DNA of 64,000 nucleotides. Origin: Adineta steineri (lineage: Eukaryota > Rotifera > Eurotatoria > Adinetida > Adinetidae). The DNA lies in the NCBI GenBank assembly GCA_905250115.1, contig CAJNOI010000135.1:5614-69613 (forward strand), given 5' to 3'. Position 1 is the first letter of the stretch. Every line of letters starts with the position of its first letter. Shown here one piece after another: positions 8,709 through 20,429 of this stretch. Below the pieces are notes generated by a model. That model saw only the letters and a program-made list of their open reading frames with translations, was not told the origin of the DNA and did not search any database. A program made the position numbers and the translations under genes.

Positions 8709-11642
8709 TTATTTATTTTTCATTGATTTAACTTTTATATTTATTCGTTCGTAATAATCTCTAAAAGTTACTAAATGAGGATGATCAGGTGCAAGAGTTT
8801 GATTCGCAATATCAAGTGCATGTTGTTCATATTTTAAAGCATTTTCATACTCTCCAAGATCTACAAGTACAGTTGCCATACTATTATAAGTAGTAGCAAT
8901 ATCAGGATGTGTAGATGGAAGACTTTTATTTTGAATTGCTAATGCCTTTTTATAATAATCAAGTGCCGTCAAATATTGTTTCATCGATTGATAACTAACA
9001 CCTATGTTATTATAAATAGCAGCTAAATCTGGATGATCAGACGGAAGAGTTTTCTGTTGAATATCAAGTGTTTTCTTGTAAGATTCAAGTGCAGCAGGAT
9101 AATTTTTTAGTGCTTGATATATAGAACCTATATTATTATATGTTATAATAAATGCTGGATGATTTATAGGTAATGATTTCTTTTTAATATCAAGTGATCG
9201 TTTATATAATATTAATGCTTTATTATAATCTTCTAATTTTCTATGAATATCTGCAATATTATTATAAGTTGACGCTAATGCTGGATGATTTGATGAAAGA
9301 GATTTCTTTTGAAGTTCAAGTGTTTTTTGATAATATTCAAGTGCTCGATTATATTCTCCCATTAATTGATGCAGATGACCTAAATTATTGTATGATACGC
9401 CAAGTAATGGATGATTTGAAGGAAATGATTTTTGTCGTATTTCAATTGCTTTTTGATAATATAAATGTGCCATAGAATAATTTGCCATTGCTTGATAAGA
9501 AATACCGATATTTGTATATGTTATAGCAATTTCAGGATGAGTAGAAGGAAGTATTTTTTCTTGAATATCGAGTGCTATTTGATAGGAACGAAGTGCTTGA
9601 GAAAAATGTCCCATTTGTTGATGAATAGTACCTATATTATTATATGAAAATGCTAATGATGGATGATTTGATGGGAAATGTTTTAATTTAACATCAAGTG
9701 ATTTTTCTAAATATAAAATTGCTTTCGAAAAATCTCCTAATTCTTGATGAATAAGACCAATATTATTATAAATAATAGCTAATGATGAATCAGTTGGTGA
9801 AACTTTTTTTAATCGAATATGAAGTGCTTTTTCAAGATTTATTAATGCAATTGAAAAATTACCCATTGCTCGTTGAAGTTCACCAATATTATTATAAGTT
9901 GTTGCTAATTCTTGATGATTAGGTGGAAGAATTTTTCGTTTAATTTCAATTGCTTTTTCATAAAAACTAAGTGCTGTGGAAAATTCTCCAAGTAATTCAT
10001 TAGTTAATCCAATATTATTATACGTTGTTGCAAATGATAAATCATTTTCAGGAAGAATTTTTTGTTTCATAGAAAGTGTTTTCTTATGTGTTGATAATGC
10101 ATTAAAATAATCACCCATTTGTCTTTGAACTTCACCCATATTATTATATGAAATACTTAATGATCGATGATTTAAAGGTAAATATTTTTGTTGAATTTCA
10201 ATTGCTTTTTCAAAATATGAAAGTGCTAATGTATAATTACATGTTTGATCATATAATATTCCTAATTCATTATAAATATATCCTACTTTTAAAATATCAT
10301 TTTCTGATATATAATATTCTAATAGAGAAAAATAAATATCTTTCGCATGATCATAATCATGAATCGAACTTATTAATTGTGGAGGTTTAAACCAATTCAT
10401 TGATTCTTGAGTTTCATATCGTAATAAATTAGTAAGATTTATTATTTGTACATCATGATTATCAGTTAATAGTAGATCTATTTTCCAAAGATAATTTTCA
10501 ATTTGTTTTATATTAATAATACGAAATATACAATGCATAGAAAAAAGAATAGAATTATTTTGTAGCAAAGCATAAGGACTTGATGGTTGATTAGATTCAA
10601 TTTTAATAGAAAATACAACAGTAATTTCAGTATTATTTTTTTGAGCCATATTTAATGATGTTTCATAATTAGAATTTGTTATTAGAAAATTATTAAATGA
10701 TAAAAGATTACCTTGAATATTTTTCATTTTTTCAAAATCAGAATTTGATATATTTTGCGTTCGATAAGTAATTATTGGTAATTTGATTGTTTTTAATGTA
10801 TTCATTTGTTGATAAAGATCTTTAATAAAAAATGTCATACGAATAATAATTTCAATATCTTGTGTTTGAAAACTTTGATTAAGCATATGAAAAAGAAATG
10901 TTTTTTGCGTATACCACCAAATAGGTGAATGTTTATGATAATTTTTTTCGAATTCATTAATATTTATTAATTCAATATTATCATTAAAATATTGTATACG
11001 ACAAAATTTTGTAAAATTTTTAAGTGCATTGTTATTATTATCATATTTTATTTCTAAAATAATTTGTTTTACTAACATCCAATAAATAAATAGTTGATTT
11101 ATTTGTTGTAAATTATTTTTCGTATATTTCATTGAAGGTATTATACTCATAGTAAGAGAATCTTGTTTAAAATATTTTGTATTACGTTGAAGAAAATTAC
11201 AAATAGATTCTATTCGTGTAAAAATACCTTGAATTTTATTATCTTCTTGATAAGAAATATTTTTCTTTTCGATATCCGAAGAAAGAATATAGATAGAATG
11301 AATTTGTGTGAATGATTTAAGACGAGAATAGATTTGTTCGAAGAAATCATTTGAAATAATCAATATAATCATTTCAGTTTTAATTGTCGAAAGAAATTTC
11401 ATGAAATCTTTGGGATTTGTAAATGTATGAAATGATATAAAAATATGCTGAAGACGAGATAAACAATTTTGATGAATCGCATCCGATTCATTTGCATTAA
11501 CATCAACATATATGAAAATAAATTTATTATTACGATAAATATTGTGAAGAGTTTGTGATCTTGTAGAACTACTTTCATTTGAGGAAGTATTTGTTTCGAT
11601 CGGAGTGACGTGTCGACGTGATTTTGAACCAAAGATTCCCAT
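8709..11642 (-). CDS. Degenerate ADP-ribosyltransferase-like domain fused to 12 kinesin-light-chain TPRs
   Basis: An intronless 977-residue protein. It starts MGIFGS, which fits an N-myristoylation motif (Gly2, Ser6). Residues about 40-130 look like an alpha/beta domain. Residues about 280-410 follow the arginine-ART pattern of rotifers: a TYRTQ arginine strand, an SFNNFLITNS stretch in place of F-x-S-T-S, and ILFSMHCIFRI. The acidic residues usually just before ILFSMH are replaced by QNNS, so transferase activity is doubtful. Residues about 467-960 hold twelve TPRs spaced exactly 42 residues, with the repeated YNNIG, ALxxYxKAL and LPxxHPxLA motifs of kinesin light chain. It is probably a membrane-tethered scaffold. 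The related family is much expanded in bdelloids as I recall. Domain order is clear; function is not. Confidence 0.85.
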   Translation of the reverse strand: MGIFGSKSRRHVTPIETNTSSNESSSTRSQTLHNIYRNNKFIFIYVDVNANESDAIHQNCLSRLQHIFISFHTFTNPKDFMKFLSTIKTEMIILIISNDFFEQIYSRLKSFTQIHSIYILSSDIEKKNISYQEDNKIQGIFTRIESICNFLQRNTKYFKQDSLTMSIIPSMKYTKNNLQQINQLFIYWMLVKQIILEIKYDNNNNALKNFTKFCRIQYFNDNIELININEFEKNYHKHSPIWWYTQKTFLFHMLNQSFQTQDIEIIIRMTFFIKDLYQQMNTLKTIKLPIITYRTQNISNSDFEKMKNIQGNLLSFNNFLITNSNYETSLNMAQKNNTEITVVFSIKIESNQPSSPYALLQNNSILFSMHCIFRIINIKQIENYLWKIDLLLTDNHDVQIINLTNLLRYETQESMNWFKPPQLISSIHDYDHAKDIYFSLLEYYISENDILKVGYIYNELGILYDQTCNYTLALSYFEKAIEIQQKYLPLNHRSLSISYNNMGEVQRQMGDYFNALSTHKKTLSMKQKILPENDLSFATTYNNIGLTNELLGEFSTALSFYEKAIEIKRKILPPNHQELATTYNNIGELQRAMGNFSIALINLEKALHIRLKKVSPTDSSLAIIYNNIGLIHQELGDFSKAILYLEKSLDVKLKHFPSNHPSLAFSYNNIGTIHQQMGHFSQALRSYQIALDIQEKILPSTHPEIAITYTNIGISYQAMANYSMAHLYYQKAIEIRQKSFPSNHPLLGVSYNNLGHLHQLMGEYNRALEYYQKTLELQKKSLSSNHPALASTYNNIADIHRKLEDYNKALILYKRSLDIKKKSLPINHPAFIITYNNIGSIYQALKNYPAALESYKKTLDIQQKTLPSDHPDLAAIYNNIGVSYQSMKQYLTALDYYKKALAIQNKSLPSTHPDIATTYNSMATVLVDLGEYENALKYEQHALDIANQTLAPDHPHLVTFRDYYERINIKVKSMKNK
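8763..10244 (-). repeat. Twelve 126-bp coding tandem repeats (TPRs)
   Basis: The repeat unit is 42 codons and encodes one kinesin-light-chain type TPR. The copies are diverged at DNA level but hold exact spacing without indels, which points to selection on the protein. Confidence 0.85.
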
Positions 11643-13703
11643 TGAAATTTAATTATGTATTGATTTATTTAAAATAGATACAGAATACATCAAATATCTA
11701 TAACAAAAGTACATGTAATAACGGTAGCATATTTATATATACATTCCAGAAAAGTTAAGAAAAATAGAGTTTTGCTAATTCACTTCAAACATATATGTCA
11801 AGAAACAAAATCTTTAACATGTTAAACTTTTCTACGACTGAAAACAAAATGAACGATTTACGTACATAAATTAAAACTATGCATTTCTTTATTAATACAT
11901 CATGATTGACAAGCATGGATGTTTATATAGAGACACATTCAAATGTGGCTTTGTAAAAACATTTATCGTTTTAACAATATTATAAAATAAATAAGCAACC
12001 AAGTTTGATTGAAGTAGAAGAAGACTATAAAAAATATGGCGTGTTGTTTATTATGGATGACTTTTGAAACCTTTTTAAAATATATGGGGTGATGTGTGTT
12101 TATATTCGCATATTCTTCTTTCGTTTTTTTCTTGTTAACATACATTATTATGAAAATTTTCTCATTTTTCTATCAAATAAAAATATAGATTTTGTTGTTA
12201 GATTGAAATGATTGATTTCAACTCTATCGTTCATATCTTCAAAAATACATGATCAGTAATATTATAGATATAAATTTTTATAAGTATCTGCACAAAAAAA
12301 ACACATTACACAAGTTTATGTTGTATTTTTTTGCTCTGCACTTACAGATACGATCTATATCAATAATGGTATGTAAAGAAAATTATTATTAGAAAATAAT
12401 TATCTTATACTTTACTTTTTATAATAAGAATTGTAATTATTTTATATTTAACTTTTTTAAATTAGAATTTCCATGTCATAGATTCAAATCAATCTCTTAT
12501 TCTACTTCTAAGATATCATAACGACTTAAGACGATTTCAACTTTATTTATAATTGAGTCTTAATTTCATAGTTAATCTATCTCTAAGTAATTATCATGTG
12601 TTATTTTCATGAAAAAAATGCAATATCAAAAACTACACACAACATATGTTTATGTTCTTAAAGTCTACGATTTTTTTCTGGTCGATAATGATCGATTAAG
12701 ATTGAAAATTTCCGTTATTATTAAAATATGATTTTTTGTACATTTAAAATTACAAAACTACAATTTGTTTTTGTGTAACGAAGTCGATGAAAAAAAACAT
12801 CCGTGCGACAGTGAGCATGTGATGTTAGTTATTTATAACTTCTTGTCACAAAGGAAGAACGATCATAAAGTCAATAGGCGGAAGATGTTAGATAAAAATT
12901 ATTTATTTTCTCACATTCTATGTAAACAAAGTCTTTATTTCTACACTATAAGTGCAATTTTGAGTGCTCTTTAAAACGACTATTTATTGCTNNNNNNNNN
13001 NNNNNNNNNNNNNNNNNNNNNNNNNNNNNNNNNNNNNNNNNNNNNNNNNNNNNNNNNNNNNNNNNNNNNNNNNNNNNNNNNNNNNNNNNNNACTATAAGT
13101 GCAATTTTGAGTGCTCTTTAAAACGACTATTTATTGCTTAAAATTGACAAACAGTTGTAAAAGTACATTGATAGAAAAAATATTGCGAACTTTTTTTCCA
13201 TATATTAGTACTAATGTCAATACATTCATAATTGACTGATTCACAACTAATATTGATTGCTCATTTTTTCCGAAAATCAAACATTTTCTAAAATATTTAC
13301 AGTATAGACTAGATAAAAAGAAGCTACAACGATTTAGTAAACATAATAGCCAAGGAGATCAATTTAATACATATTGTCTTCTTTAAAAGAATATCTAATA
13401 AATGAACTGAAAGGATGAAACGTCTCATATAATATCTGTTCTATAAATAGACATAATGTAGTTCTGAGAACTTTTGGATCATCTTATATCGATTAAAATT
13501 TAATAAAGACAGATAAATTCATCTTATATTAAAAAGTCATTTATCTCGATAAATTAAAAAAACAAATAAGTGAAGATTATTATTCTTCAAAAGTATACTT
13601 TATAATATATTTGTCAATTTTTGAAAAACTACATATTAATATTAAATTATATTTATAATGTACAACAAAAATAATATATATATATTTAGATTCTTAATTT
13701 ATT
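11643..13703. other. Intergenic with assembly gap
   Basis: AT-rich sequence without a convincing gene. It contains a 100-N gap at 12992-13091. Immediately on each side lies the same 47-bp sequence (12945-12991 and 13092-13138), so the gap may be an unmerged contig overlap and not missing DNA. Confidence 0.6.
12992..13091. other. Scaffold gap (100 N)
   Basis: Exactly 100 N, the conventional placeholder for a gap of unknown size. Confidence 0.99.
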
Positions 13704-14782
13704 TTATTTTGGTTGGGTATGAGCAGACACAACTGTACGCTGTACAGTGTTCATATGATCTATATGTTCATTCGTTTTTTGCGGTAGAAAAACACGTTTA
13801 ATTTGTCGACGAAATCCACCATTTGTAATCATTGATACGTAGAAACTTGAAGCAAAGAAAACATATGACAATAAATGTGTAAATTCTGTAAAAACGCTTT
13901 CTTGAGCAATTCGTAAAGATGATTTCGACCAATATTGAGTCACATTTTCATAAATTAATTGAACTGCATATGGTACATATGTTATAATAGTTATAACTGA
14001 TTGTAAGATTAACATTAATGTCAATTGTGCATCCATTTGTTGAAGAATTGTTCGAGGTACAACTGCTGGTTGTATTACATCATTTCCTGGAGTAACTCGT
14101 CGGTGAATAACATTTCGAACACTTTTTATTAATAGATAAGCAAGTAATGACATAACTATAGGTGGACATATTCCAGCAAATACAACTTCAAAATAATTAT
14201 CATATTCAGCATAGACACCTTCAGGAGGACCACATGTACCATCGTATATATTATATAAAATAAGTCGATGTCCAATAAGTAAAAACCAAAATAATACGCA
14301 ACCTATTGATAATTTATACGATAATGAAAGTCGATTACTCCATTGTCGATATTCTTAAATAAAAATAAATTTTTATAATCACAATCTATATAGAAAAACT
14401 TACTATTCGAACGTTGTGCAGATAGAAGTCGATCAATAGTTGCAAATGAGAATAAAGTAAAAGATACTTGATTTCCCCAAACAGATGCAAATTGTCTATA
14501 TCTACAGATGTTGACATAACGAATCATAATTGGTATTTGAAAACCTTTTTGAAGTATTCGTGTTAATAATACAAAATTAAAATAATGAAAATCTGACATA
14601 GCTTCTGATAATAAATAAACTGAATAAGCTCGATTACGAAATGATTTTGAACAAAATACAATCATATTACCAATACAACCACAATTTCCAGTTATCCAAA
14701 GAAATAAACCAAACCAAATATTCAATTGATATGGTGCCGCAAGAAGAGCACCACTAATGTCATCGGATGAAGAAGAATTCAT
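13704..14782 (-). CDS. Rhodopsin-like GPCR, tandem copy 1
   Basis: Seven-transmembrane receptor of about 342 residues from two exons, 14782-14404 and 14353-13704. They are joined by a 49-bp GT-AG intron inside the codon following SN, giving QRSNKYRQWSNR. TM1 is WFGLFLWITGNCGCIGNMIVF with the class A Gly-Asn motif. ATIDRLLSAQR takes the place of E/DRY after TM3. A CGPPEGVY Cys lies in extracellular loop 2, TITYVPYAVQ is in TM6, and TM7 lacks a classic NPxxY. The ATG at 14782 was chosen over an upstream one because it aligns with the paralogue at 17420. The receptor probably binds a peptide or chemical cue at the cell surface. It shares intron position and most motifs with the gene at 16397-17420, so this is a tandem duplication. 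Confidence 0.85.
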
Positions 14783-15841
14783 TGTTACTAAATGAATCAA
14801 CAAATACACTGTCGTTTGTTCCTGCAAAATAATAGTTTTTTTTTTGTAAGAAAAACAATCCTCGGCTGAATGAGAAAACATTTTTTCTAGTTCGATAATT
14901 TTTTCAAAAACATTCTTTCTCTTCATTCTATGAGAAAATTTAATATATAACTATTAACAGCAGGCAGATGGAAGTAGCACGCAGTTAGTTTACTTCTTGC
15001 GAACGAGAAGATATTTTACAAAGAAAAGAATATAAAAGTCTAAGACACCGTAAATGATAGCACTATGAGAAATAAATAACATTTTAATTGTGTTATTCGA
15101 ATAAAATGTCTATACTTGTAAAATTAAAATAATACACAACAGATTTGACTCTTTTTTATATTATACAAAATTGTAAGTTCATTTTGAACTAAAAAAATCT
15201 GTTTTTTTTTGTAAAATAAATTAAAAAATAATCCTAAATTTCATGATTTTTAAAGATAATGACTTATATCATAAAATACATACTTTGGATAGGTAACAGA
15301 AGCCTTTGAAATTGCTTTTAAATCTTATGATATTTATTACAAGATTGACAATTAATGAAAGTGTTTCTTTTATTTTTACATAGACTATCATGCTACAAAG
15401 AAATATATGTAACTAATTATTTATTAGAGTATAGAATAGTTTTCATTTAATATATTTCTATGTAATAAAAAAAAGAATAGATTAAAATGAATAATAGATA
15501 ATTTTGTTAGGAATCTATTATTCTAAATATAAATAAATGAAGATATAAGGGGTACGACAATTATTTTATTGTTAAAAATGCAATAGACTATTATAGACAT
15601 TACTTGCATATAATAATATTTTAAATTACAGACAACGGTAAAATATAACTTACGATATTTTTTTTCTTCTTTTATACTCACCTACGTACCAGATTAACTC
15701 TTATAAAAATATTCAGAGACGTCATAGAGACCTCTCTAATGGCGATAGAAGATTTATTTTAAAAACGAGCAATAACTTTTTTTTCAATTGAAATTGTCGA
15801 ATAATCATAAAATTATTATATTTAACTGATGTTGTTCATTC
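14783..15841. other. Intergenic, no gene seen
   Basis: AT-rich sequence upstream of the first GPCR. No recognisable coding or repeat feature. Confidence 0.45.
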
Positions 15842-16333
15842 CTAACAATGCATATGTCTCCAAATAGCAAGATCAATAACATATTGAATAAGTAATGGAC
15901 CAATTTGTTCTTGTATTTGTCCTCAATCAGATGAATACATTGGTCTATGTCCAACTAAAATTAACCATAGTCATTCTTTTATTTACTATTTTTGCTTATA
16001 TTGTTTCGTAATGAATCAGATTTCTAATTATATTCAGTTGATAAAAATACTCATTGAACAAAATTAGTTTCTTCCAAACTAAAATAAGAATTTTCATCAA
16101 GTTCATATGACGTTGGATTTGTTTTTGACGGCATAATAAATCTTTTTTTATAACTTGTATAATTATTATATTTTTCGTGATTAACAGTTGCTGTCATTTA
16201 TAGAATAAGCTATATCACCAACATGAACAATATAATCAACTTGTTCATTTTTATTTTTATATTTCATAACTTCGAAACCTAATGGCATTATTGTTTCCAT
16301 ATCACCATAAATATAAACAATTTTTTTCTTCAT
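15842..16333 (-). pseudogene. Purple acid phosphatase relic
   Basis: Three pieces in the correct order match metallophosphoesterases of the purple acid phosphatase type. VYIYGDMETIMPLGF through DYIVHVGDIAYS (about 16190-16330) carries the GD and GDxxY metal motifs. A middle piece contains ENSYFSLE and FLSTEYN (about 16020-16140). WLILVGHRPMYSSD through DLAIWRHMHC (about 15845-15970) corresponds to GHRP and the final His motif. In-frame stops interrupt the middle and last pieces, and the N- and C-terminal ends are missing, so it is non-functional. It lies between the two tandem GPCR genes on the same strand. Confidence 0.72.
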
Positions 16334-16396
16334 AGAATGTATTAAAAAATACAAAAAGTTCATTACTAAAAATTTTTCTATCATTATTTTGATCAA

Positions 16397-17420
16397 TTAA
16401 ATTAGAATATTTTTTTTAATACATAATATTTCTTTAATTGTTCGACGAAATCCATTATTTGAAATAATTGATACATAAAAACTTGTTGCAAAGAATATAT
16501 ATGAAATTAAATCAATTAATTCAGCAAATATTTTTTCCCATGCTAATTGTAATGGTGTTTTATACCATGTTTGACTAATATTTAAATAAGTTAATTCAAT
16601 TGCATATGGAATATATGTTAGAATAGTAATTAGAGATTCTGATATTAACATTATTGTTAATTGTTTATCTATTTGATTAATTATTGGATTATTTCGATTA
16701 ATACATGAAGATATATTATTAATAGGTAGAGTTTTTCGTCGTGTAATAGTATGTACATTTTTTATTAAAAAATAAGCTAATATAGACATTATAAGTGCAG
16801 GACATATAGAAGAAAATATAACTTGAAAATAATTATCATAGTATTCATAGAAACCTTCTAGAGGTCCACATATTCCATTTTGTATACTATAAAAAATAAT
16901 TCGATGACCAATAAGTAAAAACCAAAATAATGGAATTATAATAACCATTTTATATGCTATATAAATTCGATTACTCCATTGTCGATAGGCTTCAAATAAA
17001 AAAAAAGTAAATGGTTTTGAATTCAATCTTTCATTTATACTTACTATATGATCGATGTGTTGATAGAAATCGATCAATAATTGCAAATGAAAATAAACTA
17101 AATGAAACAACATTACCCCATAATGTACTGAATTGTCGAAGTTTACAAATAATAATATAATGATTTATTAAAGATATTTGAAAACCTTTTTGAAGTATTC
17201 GTGTTAATAATACAAAATTAAAATAATGAAAATCACTTATTGCTGATGAAAATAAATAAATTGAATAGGCTTGTTTACGAAATTTTTCCGAACGAAGTAC
17301 AATCATATTACCAATACAACCGATATTTCCTGTTATCCAAAGAAATGAACCAAACCAAATATTTAATTGATATGGTACAACGAGAAGAATATTACTAATG
17401 TCATCTGATGATGTATTCAT
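16397..17420 (-). CDS. Rhodopsin-like GPCR, tandem copy 2
   Basis: Two exons, 17420-17045 and 16989-16397, encode about 322 residues. The 55-bp intron falls at the same place as in the 14 kb paralogue, before TYRQWSNR. Shared features are the WFGSFLWITGNIGCIGNMIVL TM1, SFAIIDRFLSTHR after TM3, FWFLLIGHR in TM4, CGPLEGFYEYYDNYF in loop 2, ITILTYIPYAIEL in TM6 and FYVSIISNNGFRR at the end of TM7. The coding sequence is more AT-rich than copy 1. It appears intact, although a phosphatase relic begins just beyond its stop. A surface receptor with unknown ligand. Confidence 0.83.
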
Positions 17421-20400
17421 TATACTATTTTAGTTGAAAAAGGAAATTTTGCTTTTTAAACTAACGCAATATTTTATAGTATAAAATAATTACAAAATTT
17501 TTTTTATAAAAATGACATTGAAAGGAGTCCTAATATGAGAGATATTCATAATTTTTTCAATTAAAATATTATGTATAACTGTTTATAGTTACTTATATTT
17601 ATTTGACATATTAGAAGTATTCTTGTTGGTTTCATCTATGTCAAAAAAATACTCTTGTTTTATCAATTTATTCAATAATTTTGTAAATAGTTTCTTAAAA
17701 TAAATCGCTATAAAAATATATATTTGGTTTTGACAGTATTCATTATGTGATGTGTATATTTAGATTAGAATTCAGTCGAAGAATTTAGCTATATGATAAA
17801 AAATCAATTGATTTAACAACTGAAATCTATTTCTCGAAAGAGAATATTATATTACATAATTTTGAATATATCATTAAATTATTTTATGCATCAATTTTTG
17901 TTTAAATTTAAACTATATTTAACTTTGATTTATTTAATGTCGTCTGCAAATAGGTAATTAGGGTTTGCCAATAGAAAATAAATAATTATCGCTCAATTAA
18001 TTTTATTAATTGGCTACTCAATTTTGTACATTATTTTTTGAATAAGTATCGTATCTTATTTAGGTATGAAAAAAAGAATTTATAACCTTCAGTCTTAGTA
18101 AAACATATATTCTAGTTATGCTTTTATACGTTTTTTCGTATATTAGATTTTTATCCATATATTTTCATTCGGTTATATATATATGACATGATCGAGCAAA
18201 TAAATATGACTAATCAAAGGCTCCTAACTCACTTTGCGTACCTATTTTTGAGGAGGTAAAAGAAAAAATTGATTTATACATCGACGATCATTGCAGAACA
18301 AGAAAATATATTTGTCTACTCTCCACGTTTTTATTCAATTTCTTCATTTATTTACATTAGCTATTCTTACATACATTCAATTATATCCTATATACTTTGA
18401 TTGTTCGTGGACACTATTTAGTGGTAAGTACTGTTCTATTACTTGTATTTAGTCTTTAATACTTAATGATATTTTCATATTACTATAACGAAATATTTAA
18501 GTTATATTAAACTTTCTTGTATAACGTTACTAATATAATAATCTTTATTGAGATTATATGACAGACACATAAAATAAAACAAGTAGTGCTCGTCTAAAGG
18601 TTCGATCAGTCCTCATGAAAAAATCCTTTTATATCTTTACCTAATTTTTTGGCTAATTATTGAAGTGCGGACATGCAATCACTCAGACAATTTGTTTTTA
18701 TTGTACTTTTCTATATGAGAAAAAGAATAGACAACAATTAATTTGTTTTGAAGGTATTTCTCCATATTACTAATGATGATTTTAAAAACACATTCTCATG
18801 ATAATGCATGAGAATAAAACTTCAAATGAAACAATTATTTTCGCCAATTAGAATAAATAAGATATTTATCTATTTTACGAGAACAAGTAACGCTAGTCTA
18901 AAGCAAACTCGCCTAACCTCCTGATTTGACCATAAGACTTCTGGTTTTTGAACTTTGCTCCTGACCGAAAAACTTCTGAGTACAGGAGCTGATTTTCAAC
19001 ATTTTCTCCTAATATTTACTTTTTTTCCTACTTGATGTTTAGCGATACTTTGAATCAACAAGAGAGTTAAAATAAAAAAAAGAAAACTATTGCAGTACTT
19101 AATAATTATAGTAACGTATAAGAAAATAGTTGCTTTCATTTCATTTTTCTCGAAAACAATTATCAGTTGCAGAAGCTAGTTACACATAAACTGATGGGCA
19201 ACATTTTAAATGACCAGTTAAGATGTCTCTCATCTGGAAAGATATTTACATTTCTTGGAATTCACGTCTGATTCTTCTTAGCTTAGAATAGAGCAATATC
19301 TTGAGCAACTTAGCAAATTCCTGCGTTTCACTTTCATTATTATTAGGGAGTTGTTATAGGTTCGTTTGCACTGCTAATTTTGTTATCAAAGTCTGACAGA
19401 AATTACAACCATTAAAAGAATGAATAGATATATATTACAACAACAAGAAGTGAAGACATTAGTAAAAAAGAAGCAGAAGTGATAACCATTCTGCTAAAAT
19501 GTTCACTGAATAGATCATAAAAGGCTTAAGAAAAAAAACAACTTCTATTGTTAAAAATTAGATTATCTTGCTTTTTTACAACATATTAATACTATAAACC
19601 GCTTATTGCAAAAACAAGCAAAGAAAGACGTACAAACGATTCATATAGTGATGTAAGAAATAAAGAATGCTTATCTTTTTTTAAACTCTTGCAAAAATCT
19701 TTCTATCGTTCTATTTATTTATATAGATACTTTTGTTTAACCGTCACACTAAAAAAAACAGTGTTGAGTGATAGATTATAATAAAAATTAATTTAGAAAA
19801 AATACAGATAAGAATACTAACTGATCAAGAGTACATAATAAATATAACTAAAAGAAATATTTTCATGATCATTTTGTATAGAAAAAACATTATTTGTGAT
19901 GAAACTCAAGTGAAAATAATATCATTTGTATTATATTATTGATCACCAACTTGATACGAAAGAGATAAAAGTGCTTTTTTTTGTTAGCAAATATTCGAAT
20001 TTTCTACGAGAAAGCCTGCTGATTTTCCTACCGATTTAGTAGAAAAATTCTCTTAGAAAACTGCTGCTTTTTTAAAAACTCCTGTTTTCTGAAATTTTGA
20101 TTTGGTAACTCTGATGATGATGATGTTAAATATATGCGAGATAGTAGACTATTGTTGATACTTATAGAAGATGAATTACAAATAAGTAATCAACTAGTAG
20201 AATCACTATGATGATTGCCTATATAACTATGATGTATGAATATTGATAATGACATTTGAAGTATCGAGAGCTCCAGTTAATTTTTTTTGTAATTATTTTA
20301 TAACAACTAGTATAATAAACTATGTAAAATTAAACTTGTAAGTTAATCATGAAAAAATTCAATGATAGAAAATATTTTCGTAGACAAAATAAATCTATTT

Positions 20401-20429
20401 TTTCGTCATAGATTTGCTTACAACTGAAA
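17421..20429. other. Long AT-rich intergenic region with dispersed repeat pieces
   Basis: About 3 kb without a credible ORF. A stretch at about 18585-18760 resembles one at 48545-48670; both contain TGAAGTGCGGA and CAGACAATTT. This suggests an old dispersed repeat. Nothing else is recognised. Confidence 0.4.

Noticed and set aside
8763..10244. CRISPR-like or satellite tandem repeat
   Set aside because: The 126-bp periodicity encodes TPRs with codon-level conservation and no spacers.
12765..12974. Short ORF next to the first gap
   Set aside because: No motif, low-complexity flanks, and it ends inside the duplicated gap-edge sequence.
14783..14926. N-terminal extension of the first GPCR
   Set aside because: The paralogue starts at the internal Met (MNTSSDD versus MNSSSSDD), so the upstream ATG is unlikely to be used.
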